Source: Planococcus citri (lineage: Eukaryota; Arthropoda; Insecta; Hemiptera; Pseudococcidae). Taken from it: a DNA stretch of 64,000 bases. Positions within the stretch are counted from its first letter, which is position 1, and every line of letters starts with the position of its first letter. Both the position numbers and the translations under genes were made by a program. The notes under the pieces were generated by a model that had not been told where the DNA came from, searched no databases, and saw only the letters and a list, made by a program, of their open reading frames with translations. This document shows, piece after piece, positions 1 through 11,351 of the stretch. Where the stretch lies: the NCBI RefSeq assembly GCF_950023065.1, contig NC_088678.1, positions 6,686,580 through 6,750,579 on the forward strand, in the 5' to 3' direction.

Positions 1-1155
1 TTGATAAAATTTTGATTTTTTTTTTTCATTTTTGGCCTAAAATTGATTTTTAAAAATTCACCAAAAATCGAAAAATGTATTCCAACTGAACTGGTCATGC
101 TTACAGGAAATTTAACGTAGAATAATTTTGGTTCAATCACTTTTTTCCCTCCGATCCTTTATTTCGGCGATATAGCCGAAAAATGTAGATTGACAAAGGT
201 TAATGACCTCTTGCTGGGGTAGCAGGCATGTTGCAGTGTGCAAATGGTTAAAGGTTAAACATTTTTTTCCCATGTTGATTATTTCGGTTACAGTTTTGGT
301 AAAAATGGATAGATGAATAAAGGTTACAGTTACAGTGTTATAGTTACAGATTTTGGATGGATTTTTTTCGGTTAATTTGGGTCACGGTTTCGGTTTTTTT
401 TACGGAGTCAAATTTTTAAAACTTGGAATTTTCAAGGCTGATATATGAAAAATCATTAGAAAGTCTCACATTTCTGTTAAAAATTTCTAAAAAGTTTCAC
501 TTTTTTGCTAAAAGTTAAGTCAAAAATCAAAGATGTTGCTCTTTTACATAAGGTTTCAATCCCCCTCCCCCCCCCCCAAAAAAAAGTAATCACCAAACAT
601 TCTCACTCTAATTTCAAAAATTTTCAAAAAAGTGTTGATTTATTGCCATAAAGCTGCAAAATCAGCTCATTTTTTGGATAAATATGAAAAAATCTTTTTT
701 TTATTTGCCAGTGTAATTGACAAAATTGAGAAAAACTTTGAAAAATTGCTCAAAATATCGTTGAAATGAAATTTGAAACAACAAAAATCTGATGAAATAT
801 CTTGAAACATAAAAAAAAGCAGATCTTTGATAATTTTGCAAAATGCAGATTAATCTAAAAATTTTGCTAAACTGCACAAAATGTACAAAAAAAAAACATC
901 AGAATTGGTGTGAAAATCGCCAATGATCACTTCAAAGTAACAAAATTCAGGTAAAATTGATCACATCTTTGCTCACGAATGGCACTTACCCCAGAGATAG
1001 AATGTACGCGGATATACCTAATAATAACACAATAAACTTATACTTAATGCATTAAACTCGGGAGAACGCTTTAGATTAATATAAAAGCACATAACACTGA
1101 CCACCTGAATTGACTAAAACAGACTGCGGCGATGCCAGCGTCCTTCCTGGGCTCG
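1..1155. other. AT-rich intergenic DNA, no gene seen
   Basis: No open frame with recognisable protein content was found. About 240-400 is a low-complexity stretch of degenerate GGTTAC/GGTTAA-type words, and 565-580 is a C-run followed by an A-run. Confidence 0.5.
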
Positions 1156-1179
1156 TGGCGGCGACGGACGCCTTAGAAC

Positions 1180-1443
1180 TAAGGAACAAAATACCAGGGC
1201 ATGGAAATACGCCATCTTTGGTTATAGAAAAAATTTTTTAAGGACTCAATTCATTAATAATACCGCCAATTTACGTTATTTTTTTACTTCATATTCATTT
1301 TAATACACAAAATAAACATTTTCCCACCATTTTTTTGATTCCATTTCATTATACAACTGAAATGAAAAAATCACATCACCGTTAAAACTATGAAATCTAT
1401 AACCAAAAATGGCGTATTTCCATATTCGGTATCTAGTTCCTTA
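1180..1443. mobile_element. Short inverted-repeat element with 8-bp target duplication
   Basis: The ends are inverted copies: TAAGGAACAAAATACC at 1180 against the reverse complement of the block ending GTTCCTTA at 1443. The complementarity runs inward about 50 bp through a shared word around GGAAATACGCCAT. The block is flanked on both sides by CTTAGAAC (1172-1179 and 1444-1451), an 8-bp target duplication. It has no coding capacity, so it is a nonautonomous DNA element. The 8-bp duplication would fit hAT-like transposition, but the termini lack the usual hAT CAGxG start, so the superfamily is left open. It interrupts the left edge of the foldback block at 1444-3681. Confidence 0.72.
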
Positions 1444-3681
1444 CTTAGAACATACATATAGTATACTAGTCCGGCATATGACAATAGGAGTAATTGCACC
1501 CCCCCCCCGCCGATCCTCCGGGACAACTTTTTTCTTAAAGGGGACATCCTAAGGAACATTTTAAAGCAAAGTTGCCAAAAAAAAAGTTGGCCTTACTTAC
1601 AAAATGGCGGCCATTTTGATTGACAGGTCAGCCGAAATTGCAGAATTTGCGTTTTAACATGGGACTTGCACGAACTTTTTCAAACTTTACACAGGTAGAT
1701 CGAAAGATCATGCTAAAATTTACCGTCTGTCCAAATTTCAAGTACTAAAGTGCGTTTTTTCGATTTTTGGTGAATTTTTGAAAATCGAATTTAGGCCAAA
1801 AATGAGGGAAAAAAATCAAAATTTTACCAAATTGACCAAGAAAGCTGAAATTTGAATTATACCCTATTTTCGACATGCCAAATCGATTGGAAACGGTTTC
1901 AACCCGTTTTGAGCAGTTCTGGAGCCTCCAGCAGATTTTTGAAACTCGAAATTCCCGCAAAATTCCATCAAATTGGAGTTGTAAAGCTAAAATTTATTCT
2001 AAAAACTAATTTCAATACGCTACGAAGTACTGCAGGTGAATTTCAAGTCGTTTCAGAGCCTCCAGCGACTTTTTGAAAATTCCTGAAACTTCCAGCAGAT
2101 TTTTGAAACTTTTAAATTTTCACAAAATTTCATCAAATGGAGATGGAAAGCTGAAATTTACTCTACACTCCAATTTTAACACCCTCTGAAAACGACTTCT
2201 GGTGGATTTAAAGTCATTTTAGAGCCTCCAACGACTTCTTTGAAAATTACTGGAGCCTCTATTAGATTTTTGAAACTTGAAATTTCCTCAAAATGTTATC
2301 AAACCAAGATGGAGAGTCGAAATTCATTCTGCAAACTAATTTCAATACGCTACGAAGTTGACTGCTGGTGAATTTCAAGTCGTTTTGGAGCATCCAGCAA
2401 CTTTTTGAAAGGTTGTATGCCGTTTTTTTGGAAAATTGAAATTCAAAACCATTTGAAACCACCATGTAGTCTGCGAAGTAAACTTCAGCTTGCCAACTCC
2501 ATTTCATAAATTAATGTTGGGGAAATTTCAAGTTTCAAAAATTTACTGGAGGCTCCAGTAATTTTCAAAAAAGTCGCTGGAGGCCCTAAAATGACTTGAA
2601 CCCACCTGAAGTCGTCTTCAGAGGGTGTTAAAATTGGAGTGTAGAGTAAATTTCAGCTTTCCATCTCCATTTGATGAAATTTTGTAAAAATTTAAAGTTC
2701 CAAAAATCTGCTGGAGGCTCCAGTAATTTTCAAAAAAAGTCGCTGGAGGCCCTAAAATGCCTTGAACTCACCTGAAGTCGTCTTCAGAGGGTGTTAAAAT
2801 GGGAGTGTAGAGTAAGTTTCAGCTTTCAATCTCCATTTGATGAAATTTTGTGAAAATTTAAAGTTCCTAAAAACTGCAGGAGGCTCCAGTAATTTTCAAA
2901 AAAAGTCGCTGGAGGCCCTAAAATTACTTGAACCCATCTGAAGTCGTCTTCAGAGGGTGTTAAAATTGGAGTGTAGAGTAAATTTCAGATTTCCACCTCC
3001 ATTTGATGAAATTTTGTGAAAATTTAAAAGTTTCAAAAATCTGCTGGAAGTTTCAGGAATTTTCAAAAAGTCGTTGGAGGCTCTAAAACGACTTGAAATT
3101 CACCTGCAGTACTTCGTAGCGTATTGAAATTAGTTTTTAGAATAAATTTTAGCTTTACAACTCCAATTTGATGGAATTTTGCGGGAATTTCGAGTTTCAA
3201 AAATCTGCTGGAGGCTCCAGAACTGCTCAAAACGGGTTGAAACCGTTTCCAATCGATTTGGCATGTCGAAAATAGGGTATAATTCAAATTTCAGCTTTCT
3301 TGGTCAATTTGGTAAAATTTTGATTTTTTCCCTCATTTTTGGCCTAAATTCGATTTTCAAAAATTCACCAAAAATCGAAAAACGCACTTTAGTACTTGAA
3401 ATTTGGACAGACGGTAAATTTTAGCATGATCTTTCGATCTACCTATGTAAAGTTTGAAAAAGTTCGTGCAAGTCCTATGTTAAAACGCAAAATCTGCGAT
3501 TTCGGCTGACCTGTCAATCAAAATGGCCGCCATTTTGTAAGTAAGGCCAACTTTTTTTTGGCAACTTTGCTTTAAAATGTTCCTTAGGATGTCCCCTTTA
3601 TGAAAAAAGTTGTCCCGGAGGATCGGCGGGGGGTGCAATTACTCCTATTGTCATATGCCGGACTATACTATATGTTCTAAG
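1444..3681. repeat. Long palindrome (foldback-like element 1)
   Basis: The left arm (about 1444-2500) is the reverse complement of the right arm (about 2640-3681), centred near 2569. Example: the block with CCTCCGGGACAAC near 1520 pairs with GTTGTCCCGGAGG at 3609. The similar translated frames on opposite strands (1745-1960 minus and 3179-3424 plus) are mirror images of the same DNA, not genes. The arms contain tandem units of about 165 bp (separate entry). Long arms built of tandem units resemble Foldback-type elements; no transposase is present. Confidence 0.82.
1920..3235. repeat. About 165-bp tandem units inside palindrome 1
   Basis: In the right arm the word CTGGAGGCTCCAG (or a variant) recurs at about 2551, 2716, 2882, 3048 and 3212, a spacing of 164-166 bp. 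Each copy is followed by a block that includes CTTCAGAGGGTGTTAAAA in the better-preserved units. In the left arm the same units run in the opposite direction (about 1923, 2088, 2253, 2390). The array inverts at the centre of the palindrome. Confidence 0.78.
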
Positions 3682-3704
3682 ACGGACGCTCTTATCAGTG
3701 TTAC

Positions 3705-6700
3705 CCAAATTAGGAGGTGCATGTCCACGGCCCTCCCACCCCCACCGATTGACTTCAAACATATGCCATTCGTTTGTGCTACGTTTGTGCTGAAAAGTTT
3801 TTCGTTTGTGCTGCCCCCCTTACCGAGATAATTGAGAAAACTTTTGGGGGGGCTGCAGACATGGGAGCCCCCCACTTTTAGCTAGGAGGTCCAAAATGGT
3901 GTCAATCGTTTGTGCTACGTTTGTGCTGGTTTGTGCTGAAAAGTTTTTCGTTTGTGCTGCCCCCCTTCCCGAGATAATTGAGAAAACGTTTGGGGGGGGG
4001 GGGGGCTGTAGACATGGGAGCCCCCGCCCCCCCACTTTCAGCTAGGAGGACCGAAATGGTGTCAATCGTTTGTGCTACGTTTGTGCTGGTTTATGCTGAA
4101 AAGCTTTTCGTTTGTGCTGCTCCCCTTCCTGTGGTATCGAGGGGTTATTTGTGGGGGGCCGTAGACATGAATTTTAAAAAAGGGGTTAGACGAAAGTTTG
4201 AAAAGAGGAAAATAGATGTATCAATTGTGCTTCGTTTGTGCTGGTTTGTGCTGCCACCCATAACCCTATAGCTACACCCCTCCCCCCCAACTGAAATAGG
4301 GCTTTTCACCATTTATCAAGATTTTTAAAAAAATCGAAATTTGATCTACGCCCCCCACAGGGATGAAATTTTGCACAGCTGTTCTTGAGGGTCTGAGTAG
4401 ACGACTCGATTTTTTTCGACCTCAAAATTCAAATTTAGCCCCCCAAATGGACCCCCCAATTTTTTTGAACCCCCCTACAGATACCTTACTGATGCCCCCC
4501 CCCAGGTCCATATTGAAGAAATATTCTATTTAAACCCCGAGGGACACTTCTACCAATTTTCAGATTTTTTCGACAATTTTCGAAATTTTGTACGTACTTA
4601 GTCAAACATAGACTGAAATTTCTTCAACTCAGACTCAAGTTTTTTGAAAATTTGAAAAAATATGAATTTGATCTACGCTCTCTAGAGAGCTGAAGTTTTG
4701 CACAGGTGTTCTTGAGGGTTTGAGCAGACGGCTCGATTTTTTTCGACTTCAAAAATTAAATTCTACTCCTCCATCGGGGCAACCAAACATTTGGACACCC
4801 CCCTCCCCCCAAATGTCCGCTAGGGGTTGAAATTGAGCGGGGCTAAATATGAATGAAGAATAAGCTCTGGAGAACAATTGTGACTTCACATGGGTATCAT
4901 GCAGGTCTGAATTGTTCTTCGAGGCTTGCATTTATTACTCACGTAGTTGAGTCTCAAAATTTTTCCAAGACGCAATGAATATTTGCTGAATTCAGATTTT
5001 TTAAAAATGAAAAATATAAGCGAATCTTTATTATATCTGAGATACGGAACACCTGAGACGGGCATGCAGATCCAAAGAGATGAGGTAAGATAGCCCCCCC
5101 CCCCGAGTACGTGGTCCTTAATTATACGCACGATGATTTTTTTTTCGAATTTCATCGCTCCCAGTAGCTAGATTGATTCATAATCCCCAAAAAATAAGAT
5201 TCTGAAAATAGCTCCAAAATTTTATTTTGACCCGTATCCAAAATCCCCCGTTTTTTATGTAAATTAACATAGGTACGTATGAGAAACGGCAAATTTATTT
5301 TTCAGCGTGATAATTCAAAAAAAAAGTTTTTACTTGCAAATCCTATGCCTATATTAAGTGTACTTGCTTCATTACGATGCATTTTGGACGAGAAAGAATT
5401 GAGGTAGGAAGAGGGGAACTAAGCCCTCGAAATTGATGTCAAAACTGGGGGAAAAATTCGATTATGAGTAAATTTTGGTATGGTCGTCTTTCTGCATTAT
5501 GAAACTGGAAAAACCGCCTGGGGTGAACATTGCAGAAAAATTTCTACTCTAAGTGGCTCCTGAGGCGCACCAAGTTTTTTTTAATTATGAAACTTTTTCG
5601 AATTTGAGAACTTTTCTGACTTAAAAGTCGAAGTGAATACTCAAATAATTGTATGTACTTGGGATACGAAGGACTCGAGACAGACTAATGAGCGTGAGAA
5701 GAATAGGAGTTATAAATGTACAAAAAATTTTTAAATCGGTATTTTTGTGATTGTAGTACGTTTTATCATCACATTGACTTCTTGGACCGTATGATTAAGA
5801 GATACAAGCTCGGTAGAATAATTCTGATCCGGTGTAACCCTTTTTTTTTTAGAAAAAAAGGCTTCATGTACCACAATGTACATTTCGCCCGCATTTGTTT
5901 AAAAACTGTAGGCGCAAATGAACGCATTTGCACAGTGAACGTATACTCATAGCATCCCTATGGGAGGGGGATAAATATCAATGCTCCCAAATTTTGAAAT
6001 TGGGTATATTATTGTAATTTATGTAGGTACGACATTGACTTCTTTGATCTTGTGAGTAAGAAATGCAAGCCTCGAAGAACAATTCAGACCAGCATGATAC
6101 CCATGTGAGGCCACAATTGTTCTCCAGAGCTTATTCTTCATTCATATTTAGCCCCGTTGAATTTCAACCCGTAGCGGACATTTGGGGGGGGGGTGTCCAA
6201 ATGTTTGGTGCCCCCGATGGAGGGGTAGAATTTAATTTTTGAAGTCAAAGAAAATCGAGTTCTCTAGAGAGCGTAGATCGTCAAATTCATGTTTTTTCAA
6301 ATTTTCAAAAAACTTGAGTCTGAGTTGAAGAAATTTCAGTCTATGTTTGACTAAGTACGTACAAAATTTCGAAAATTGTCGAAAAAATCTGAAAATTGGT
6401 AGAAGTGTCCCTCGGGGTTTAAATAGAATATTTCTTCAATATGGACCTGGGGGGGGGGGGGGTGGGGCATCAGTAAGGTATCTGTAGGGGGGGTCCAAAA
6501 CAATGGGTGGTCCATTTGGGGGCTAAATTTGAATTTTGAGGTCGAAAAAAATCGAGTCGTCTACTCAGACCCTCAAGAACAGCTGTGCAAAATTTCATCC
6601 CTGTGGGGGGTGTAGATCAAATTTCGATTTTTTTTAAAAATCTTGATAAATGGTGAAGAGCCCTATTTCAGTGGGGGGGGGGGGAGGGGGTGGAGTTATA

Positions 6701-7262
6701 GGGTTATGGGTGGCAGCACAAACCAGCACAAACGAAGCACAATTGATACATCTATTTTTCTCTTTTCAAACTTTCGTCTAACCCCTTTTTTAAAATTCAT
6801 GTGTACGGCCCCCCCACAAATAACCCCTCGATACCACAGGAAGGGGAGCAGCACAAACGAAAAGCTTTTCAGCATAAACCAGCACAAACGTAGCACAAAC
6901 GATTGACACCATTTCGGTCCTCCTAGCTGAAAGTGGGGGGGGCTCCCATGTCTACAGCCCCCCCCCCAAAAGTTTTCTCAATTATCTCGGGAAGGGGGGC
7001 AGCACAAACGAAAAACTTTTCAGCACAAACCAGCACAAACGTAGCACAAACGATTGACACCATTTTGGACCTCCTAGCTAAAAGTGGGGGGCTCCCATGT
7101 CTACAGCCCCCCCAAAAGTTTTCTCAATTATCTCGGGTTGGGGGGCAGCACAAACGAAAAACTTTTCAGCACAAACCAGCACAAACGTAGCACAAACGAA
7201 TGACATATGTTTGAAGTCCATCGGTGGGGGTTGGGGGGCCGTGGACATGCACCTCAAATTAG
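3705..7262. repeat. Long palindrome (foldback-like element 2)
   Basis: About 3705-4942 is the reverse complement of about 6050-7262, with a unique loop of about 1.1 kb (4943-6049). The outer ends pair (GGTGCATGTCCACGGCC near 3716 with GGCCGTGGACATGCACC near 7237), and so do the inner ends (GCTTGCATTTATTACTCACG at 4923 with its near complement at about 6050). The arms are rich in G-runs and C-runs. It starts about 25 bp after palindrome 1 ends. All the short frames here are mirror pairs and are not treated as genes. Confidence 0.8.
3771..4270. repeat. Tandem units in the left arm of palindrome 2
   Basis: The word CGTTTGTGCTACGTTTGTGC begins at 3771, 3907 and 4067 (spacing 136 and 160 bp). It is followed each time by a GTTTGTGCTG-rich block, a C-run, GAGATAATTGAGAAAA, a G-run and GACATGGGAGCCCC. 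The mirrored copies are at about 6720-7200 in the right arm. The length differences come from G-runs and from an extra GTTTGTGCTG. Confidence 0.75.
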
Positions 7263-7860
7263 GGTACATTAACTACTCTTATTCGAATCACCCTTAAGCA
7301 TATTTCCCTCCTTACATTTGTGGCATGTTGTATAGGATTACCTTCATTTTAGCTGATTTCCGCTCGGACACATCAAAGTTCCCTTTTTTTTGACCAGAAT
7401 ATTCAGGTAGGTATAGGTACTATGTACCCACTGGTACAGAACTAAAAAATTCAAAAAAAATCATAACTTTTATGTTTGTGAGGAATTTCTTGGAATTTGC
7501 ACGAATGACTGCGTCATATCTGAAACCTACCCTACCCTCGTTCAAATTTCGCAATTTCGAGTCATTCTTGATCTTTCGGCGGAATTTTTTATTTTTCCTG
7601 TTTGTTATTGTAGTGTAGAAGAAATCGATAAGGCTTACATGCACTCAAAGAGTCCACCTGGAATGGAAATCGGTCTTAAGATCGAGAATGAGCCTTACCC
7701 AGAGTTTTAGCAGCCAAAAATAATTTCAACTCCTTCCAGAGAAATTTTGAAATTCAGGAGAAATCTAAAATCGCGTTGGAGGCTTCAGAATGGCTCGAAA
7801 TTGCAAAATTTGGATGGGGGCTGACTTTACACTAGATACAGCTGTTCGTGCCACTGCAAC
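7263..7860. other. AT-rich spacer, no gene seen
   Basis: No recognisable protein, RNA or repeat was seen between palindrome 2 and the small palindrome at 7861. Confidence 0.4.
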
Positions 7861-8176
7861 TTCCCTATAAAACAAAAGTTTTGATTTTTTTTAAAATAAA
7901 TATTCTGGTAATCATGCATATTACCGTACAAATGCGTAATACATACTAATTGATTCCTCGCCGCAAATTATGAAATGGTTTATTCTTGGAAAAAATAACG
8001 GAAACGGAATGTCGCGGCGTTCAGCTTAATTTTTACAAGAATAAATCATTATTTCATAATTTGCGGCGAGGAAACAGTTAGTACCTATGTATTACGCATT
8101 TGTACGGTAGCCATGATTACCATGAATATTCGTTTTTAAAAAATTTTAAAAATCAAAACATTTGTTTTATAGGGAA
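7861..8176. mobile_element. Small palindromic element (MITE-like)
   Basis: TTCCCTATAAAACAAAAG at 7861 pairs with its reverse complement ending TTTATAGGGAA at about 8175. The arms extend about 140 bp each, for example ATTTGCGGCGAGGAA at about 8060 with TTCCTCGCCGCAAAT at 7956, around a loop of about 35 bp. No coding capacity and no clear target duplication were found, so the superfamily is unassigned. Confidence 0.75.
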
Positions 8177-8779
8177 GAAAAGAGAACGCATGTTTTTTTT
8201 TTTTTATAATATAATTATGTATGTAATAATTACGAAAAGTTCGTTTTAATTAAAGTTTGACGTAAAATTCGAGTATTTTTTCTTTTCGGCCGTATACATA
8301 GGTATTATCTATACTATACAGCTGCAAGAAAAATAAATAAGGGGGAAGTCAGAATTCGGGGTAAGTCAGAAAAACTGCTCTAGCTCTTAGAGGCTTATAT
8401 CTGCCGAAGCGCTACCAAGGGGTAACTTGAGGGTACTACCCCTACTTCATCACTGCATAAAAAATTTCGCGACCCAGTTTCATTTTACAGGCTTTTGATT
8501 GGTTCTTTTTTAGTTGCTGTTTGAATTTGATTTCAAATTGTAACCAGCAGTGTTTTTCAAGCTGCTTTTTACCTCAGAAGAAATGATCAGTAAAAGTGAT
8601 ATTATAAGTGAAAGTATTCCTAAAACAATAATGTAAAACCCCAAGTATTAAATTTTTTTAAATTTTCAATTATTCATTATTTATATCGCTTTTTCTGACT
8701 TACCCCCTAAATTAGTGCTATGGGGTAAGTCAGAAAAGTGAACATTGATAATTAGTATTCGACTTCATTGATGTGTAGT

Positions 8780-9280
8780 ACGAAGAATGATATGTTTTCG
8801 AGGTCGTAGAATCCGAATCGGGAGTTATTTTTTTTGTAGGAGTGGGGGATGAGGCGTGGGGAGGGGGAAATTCCGAATTTTTCCTACAGTATTGTGTAAT
8901 ATGTCGATTGATATGTTTTCGAGGTCGTAGAATCCGAATCTGCAGTTATTTTTTTGTCGCAGTGGGGGGTGAGGCGTGGGGAGGACATAATTTCAAATTT
9001 TTCACACATTATTGTGTAATATGTCGAATAATATGTTTTCAAGGTCGTAGAATCCGAATTTAGAGTTATTTTTTTGTAGGAGTGGGGGGTGAGCCGTAGG
9101 GAGAGGAAATATTTCAAATTTTTCCTACATTATTGCGTAATATGTCGAATAATATGTTTTCCGAGGTTGTAGAATTCGAATCCGGAGTCATTTTTTGTGG
9201 TGAAGGTGGAAGGTGAGTCGTAGGTTCGTATGGGTGGGGGATTTAAAATTTTGCCTATATTATGGTGTAATACGTCGATT
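8780..9280. repeat. About 118-bp tandem units, left array
   Basis: Four units share the order ATATGTTTTCGAGGTCGTAG, an AATCCGAAT word, a T-run, TAGGAGTGGGGG, GAGGCGTGGGGAG and a TTGTGTAATATGTCGA word. They begin near 8790, 8909, 9030 and 9149. A further partial unit continues at 9943-10020 after the inserted element. Units at 10560-10870 run in the opposite direction. Confidence 0.78.
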
Positions 9281-9942
9281 CCCAGTTGGGTGAAAATCTG
9301 CTCTTACGCGACATAAAAACGTGGGCAGGAGATTTAACACTTCACGCCAATGCCTTTTCTGCCCATAAGTCGGCGCGTATTTTATTTACGCGTAAAAATC
9401 TGCCATTGATCAATATTCTTGAAAAATTTTTTGGCACAGCCGGGGATCGAACCAGGGTCCCCGGATCTGTAAGCGGACTCCTTGCTACCTACTCCACCGG
9501 GGAACTTGGTAGAAGAGAACAAATACTTATATACTAACCTATAACACACGCGCAAAATACCACATTTACGCGCGTTTTTCAGCAAATACGCGATTAAATA
9601 CGCTACGAAATATTTGCGTAGCGTATTTTGTGGCTGGTTTTTTCAACGTGCAAAAATACGCCACATAATTTAGAAGCGTAGCGGCTTTACGCGATAAAAA
9701 TACGCTACGAAATATTCTTGTGGCGTGTTTATCAGCAGAAATTTTATTCTGCTGTGCAGAAAATGTAACAGCCTAAAAAGTCGCTTCAAATTACGCCCGT
9801 GAATTGAAGCGCGATTTTGAAAACTGTAAAAGCTGCTGCATGGCAGCAGTTTAAAGTCCCGTTGAAGTATAAAACGCCAATTAAACTGCTCTTTACCGCG
9901 TATTTATTGGCAGAAGAGCAGATTTTCACCCAACTGGGTTGA
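9281..9942. mobile_element. Inserted element with CCCAGTTGGGTG termini
   Basis: The left end CCCAGTTGGGTGAAAATCTG (9281) is matched by its exact reverse complement ending at 9942; the match continues into AGAGCAGA. The host 118-bp unit is cut at CGATT|TTGATG: comparison with intact neighbours (TCGATTGATATG) suggests a 2-bp TT duplication. The body is unusually rich in TACGC words and holds a tRNA-like sequence on the minus strand. It is nonautonomous and the superfamily is not assigned. Confidence 0.7.
9431..9508 (-). ncRNA. tRNA-like sequence (SINE head or tRNA relic)
   Basis: On the minus strand the segment ends GGTTCGATCCCCGGCTGTGC, a T-arm with an exact Pol III B box (GGTTCGANNCC). A D-arm-like GGAGTAGGTAG word lies about 50 bases upstream and a T-run follows. 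The 5' part does not pair with the 3' acceptor half, so it is not a functional tRNA. The plus-strand frame here (AGDRTRVPG) is the usual spurious translation of such sequences. Confidence 0.6.
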
Positions 9943-10559
9943 TGTTTAGAAGGTTGTAGAGTTCGAATCTGGAGTTGGTTTTTTGGTAGAATGAGGAAAG
10001 TAAAAAATTTCAAATTTGGTTTTTATTTATCTCAATGTTTTCTTATACCACTGATGTTCAAAGTTGACAGTTTTTTATATAAGATCAGAATTCAGAACAT
10101 GTTTTGAAAAAAAAATGCTATACAATCAGGCAATATCATATGTTCTTTTCTGCAGGATGATGTCAGATGTGTATTTTGGAGTGGTGTTACTATATGTTTT
10201 GGGGATTTTTTGCTTTGTTTTCTCGGATGATTATTATTTTTTCTCCTTGCATGAGTTTTTCAATTTTTTACAAATACATTTTTGTGCTCTACAATAAATT
10301 GTCAGATGAATTGTTTTTCTGAAGTTACCACAAAGACAGCCAAAATGCCACTATGGGGGAATTAATAGGTAGGAGGGGGAGATTTCTACAAATCGCCATT
10401 TTCATACACATCCGTGTTTTTGAGCGGAAGGTATTTCAAATAATCATTAGTTGGCTCATTTCATTACTGTTCCAACTTCCACGGGGCACAGTAGGCCGCA
10501 ACCCCCTCTCCCCAAACAGTGATACTTGAATAGCACTCGACCCTAAAAACTAGCTCAAG

Positions 10560-10870
10560 ATTCGAATTCTGCGACCTTGAACACATATCAATCAACATGT
10601 TACACAATATTATGGGCAAAATTTGAAATTTCTTCTCTCCCCTTGCCTCGCCTCCTACCCCTGCGAAAAAATAACCCCAGATTCGAGTTATACGACCTCA
10701 AAAACATATCAATCGACATATTACACATTAATATAGACAAAATTTGTAATTTACTCTCTCTTCCCTTGACTCACCTCCCACCCCTACAAAAAAAATAACT
10801 CCGGATTCAGATTCTACGATCTCGAAAACATATTATTCGACATATTGCGCATCGATGAGGGTCGAATCCT
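10560..10870. repeat. About 118-bp tandem units, right (inverted) array
   Basis: Three units carry ACATATCAATCRACAT, CCTCCYACCCCT and ATTCRAATTCTACGA words. They are the reverse complement of the units at 8780-9280 and form the right arm of the composite element. Confidence 0.75.
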
Positions 10871-11351
10871 AATATCACCAATTAATTTTGTAGATTTTCT
10901 GACTTACCCCAAAGCGGGGTAAGTCAGAACAAGTTACATTTTATTCGATTGTGCGAAAGCTACTGTGACAATCGCGCCAAAATTTTTACCATAGGTTAAG
11001 AACTCTTATGGGAACCTACGTACCAAATTTCAGCCATATTGGTTCAGTAGTACGAGAGTAACAGCTGATCAAAGTTGAAATTGCGAAAAAACGTTCTGAC
11101 TTCCCCCGGTGCACCTTACCCAAAAAATACCCGAAAAATACTCGAAAAATCGGGAAAAAATTCCCAGCCCAATCTATGGCACCTAGAGAGCTAATTTTTT
11201 TTTTTAATCGACAGCTTAACTTCTCTAGAATATAGGAAAAATACGCGGGTGCAAAAATTTTGGAATTAAAGGGCCCAAATTTTGTGTTGAAATGGGCTGT
11301 TTTTCCTGGTTTTTCGATTATTTTCAAATATATCAAGAACGAAAAAAGCTA

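Larger units (their letters stand above)
8341..11107. mobile_element. Composite inverted-repeat element with GTAAGTCAGAA ends
   Basis: The outermost ends are GGGGGAAGTCAGAA (8341) and TTCTGACTTCCCCC (ending 11107). A variant, GGGGTAAGTCAGAA or its complement, recurs inside at 8358, 8693 (minus), 8722, 10897 (minus) and 10916. Between them lie oppositely oriented arrays of about 118-bp units (8750-9280 and 10560-10870), so the block is another foldback-like structure. A smaller element (9281-9942) is inserted in the left array. No transposase was seen and no convincing target duplication was found. Confidence 0.62.

Noticed and set aside
8842..9117. Frames in the 118-bp array
   Set aside because: Tandem repeat translation on both strands; no domain.
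9286..9537. Plus-strand frame with AGDRTRVPG peptide
   Set aside because: Spurious translation of a tRNA-like sequence read on the wrong strand.
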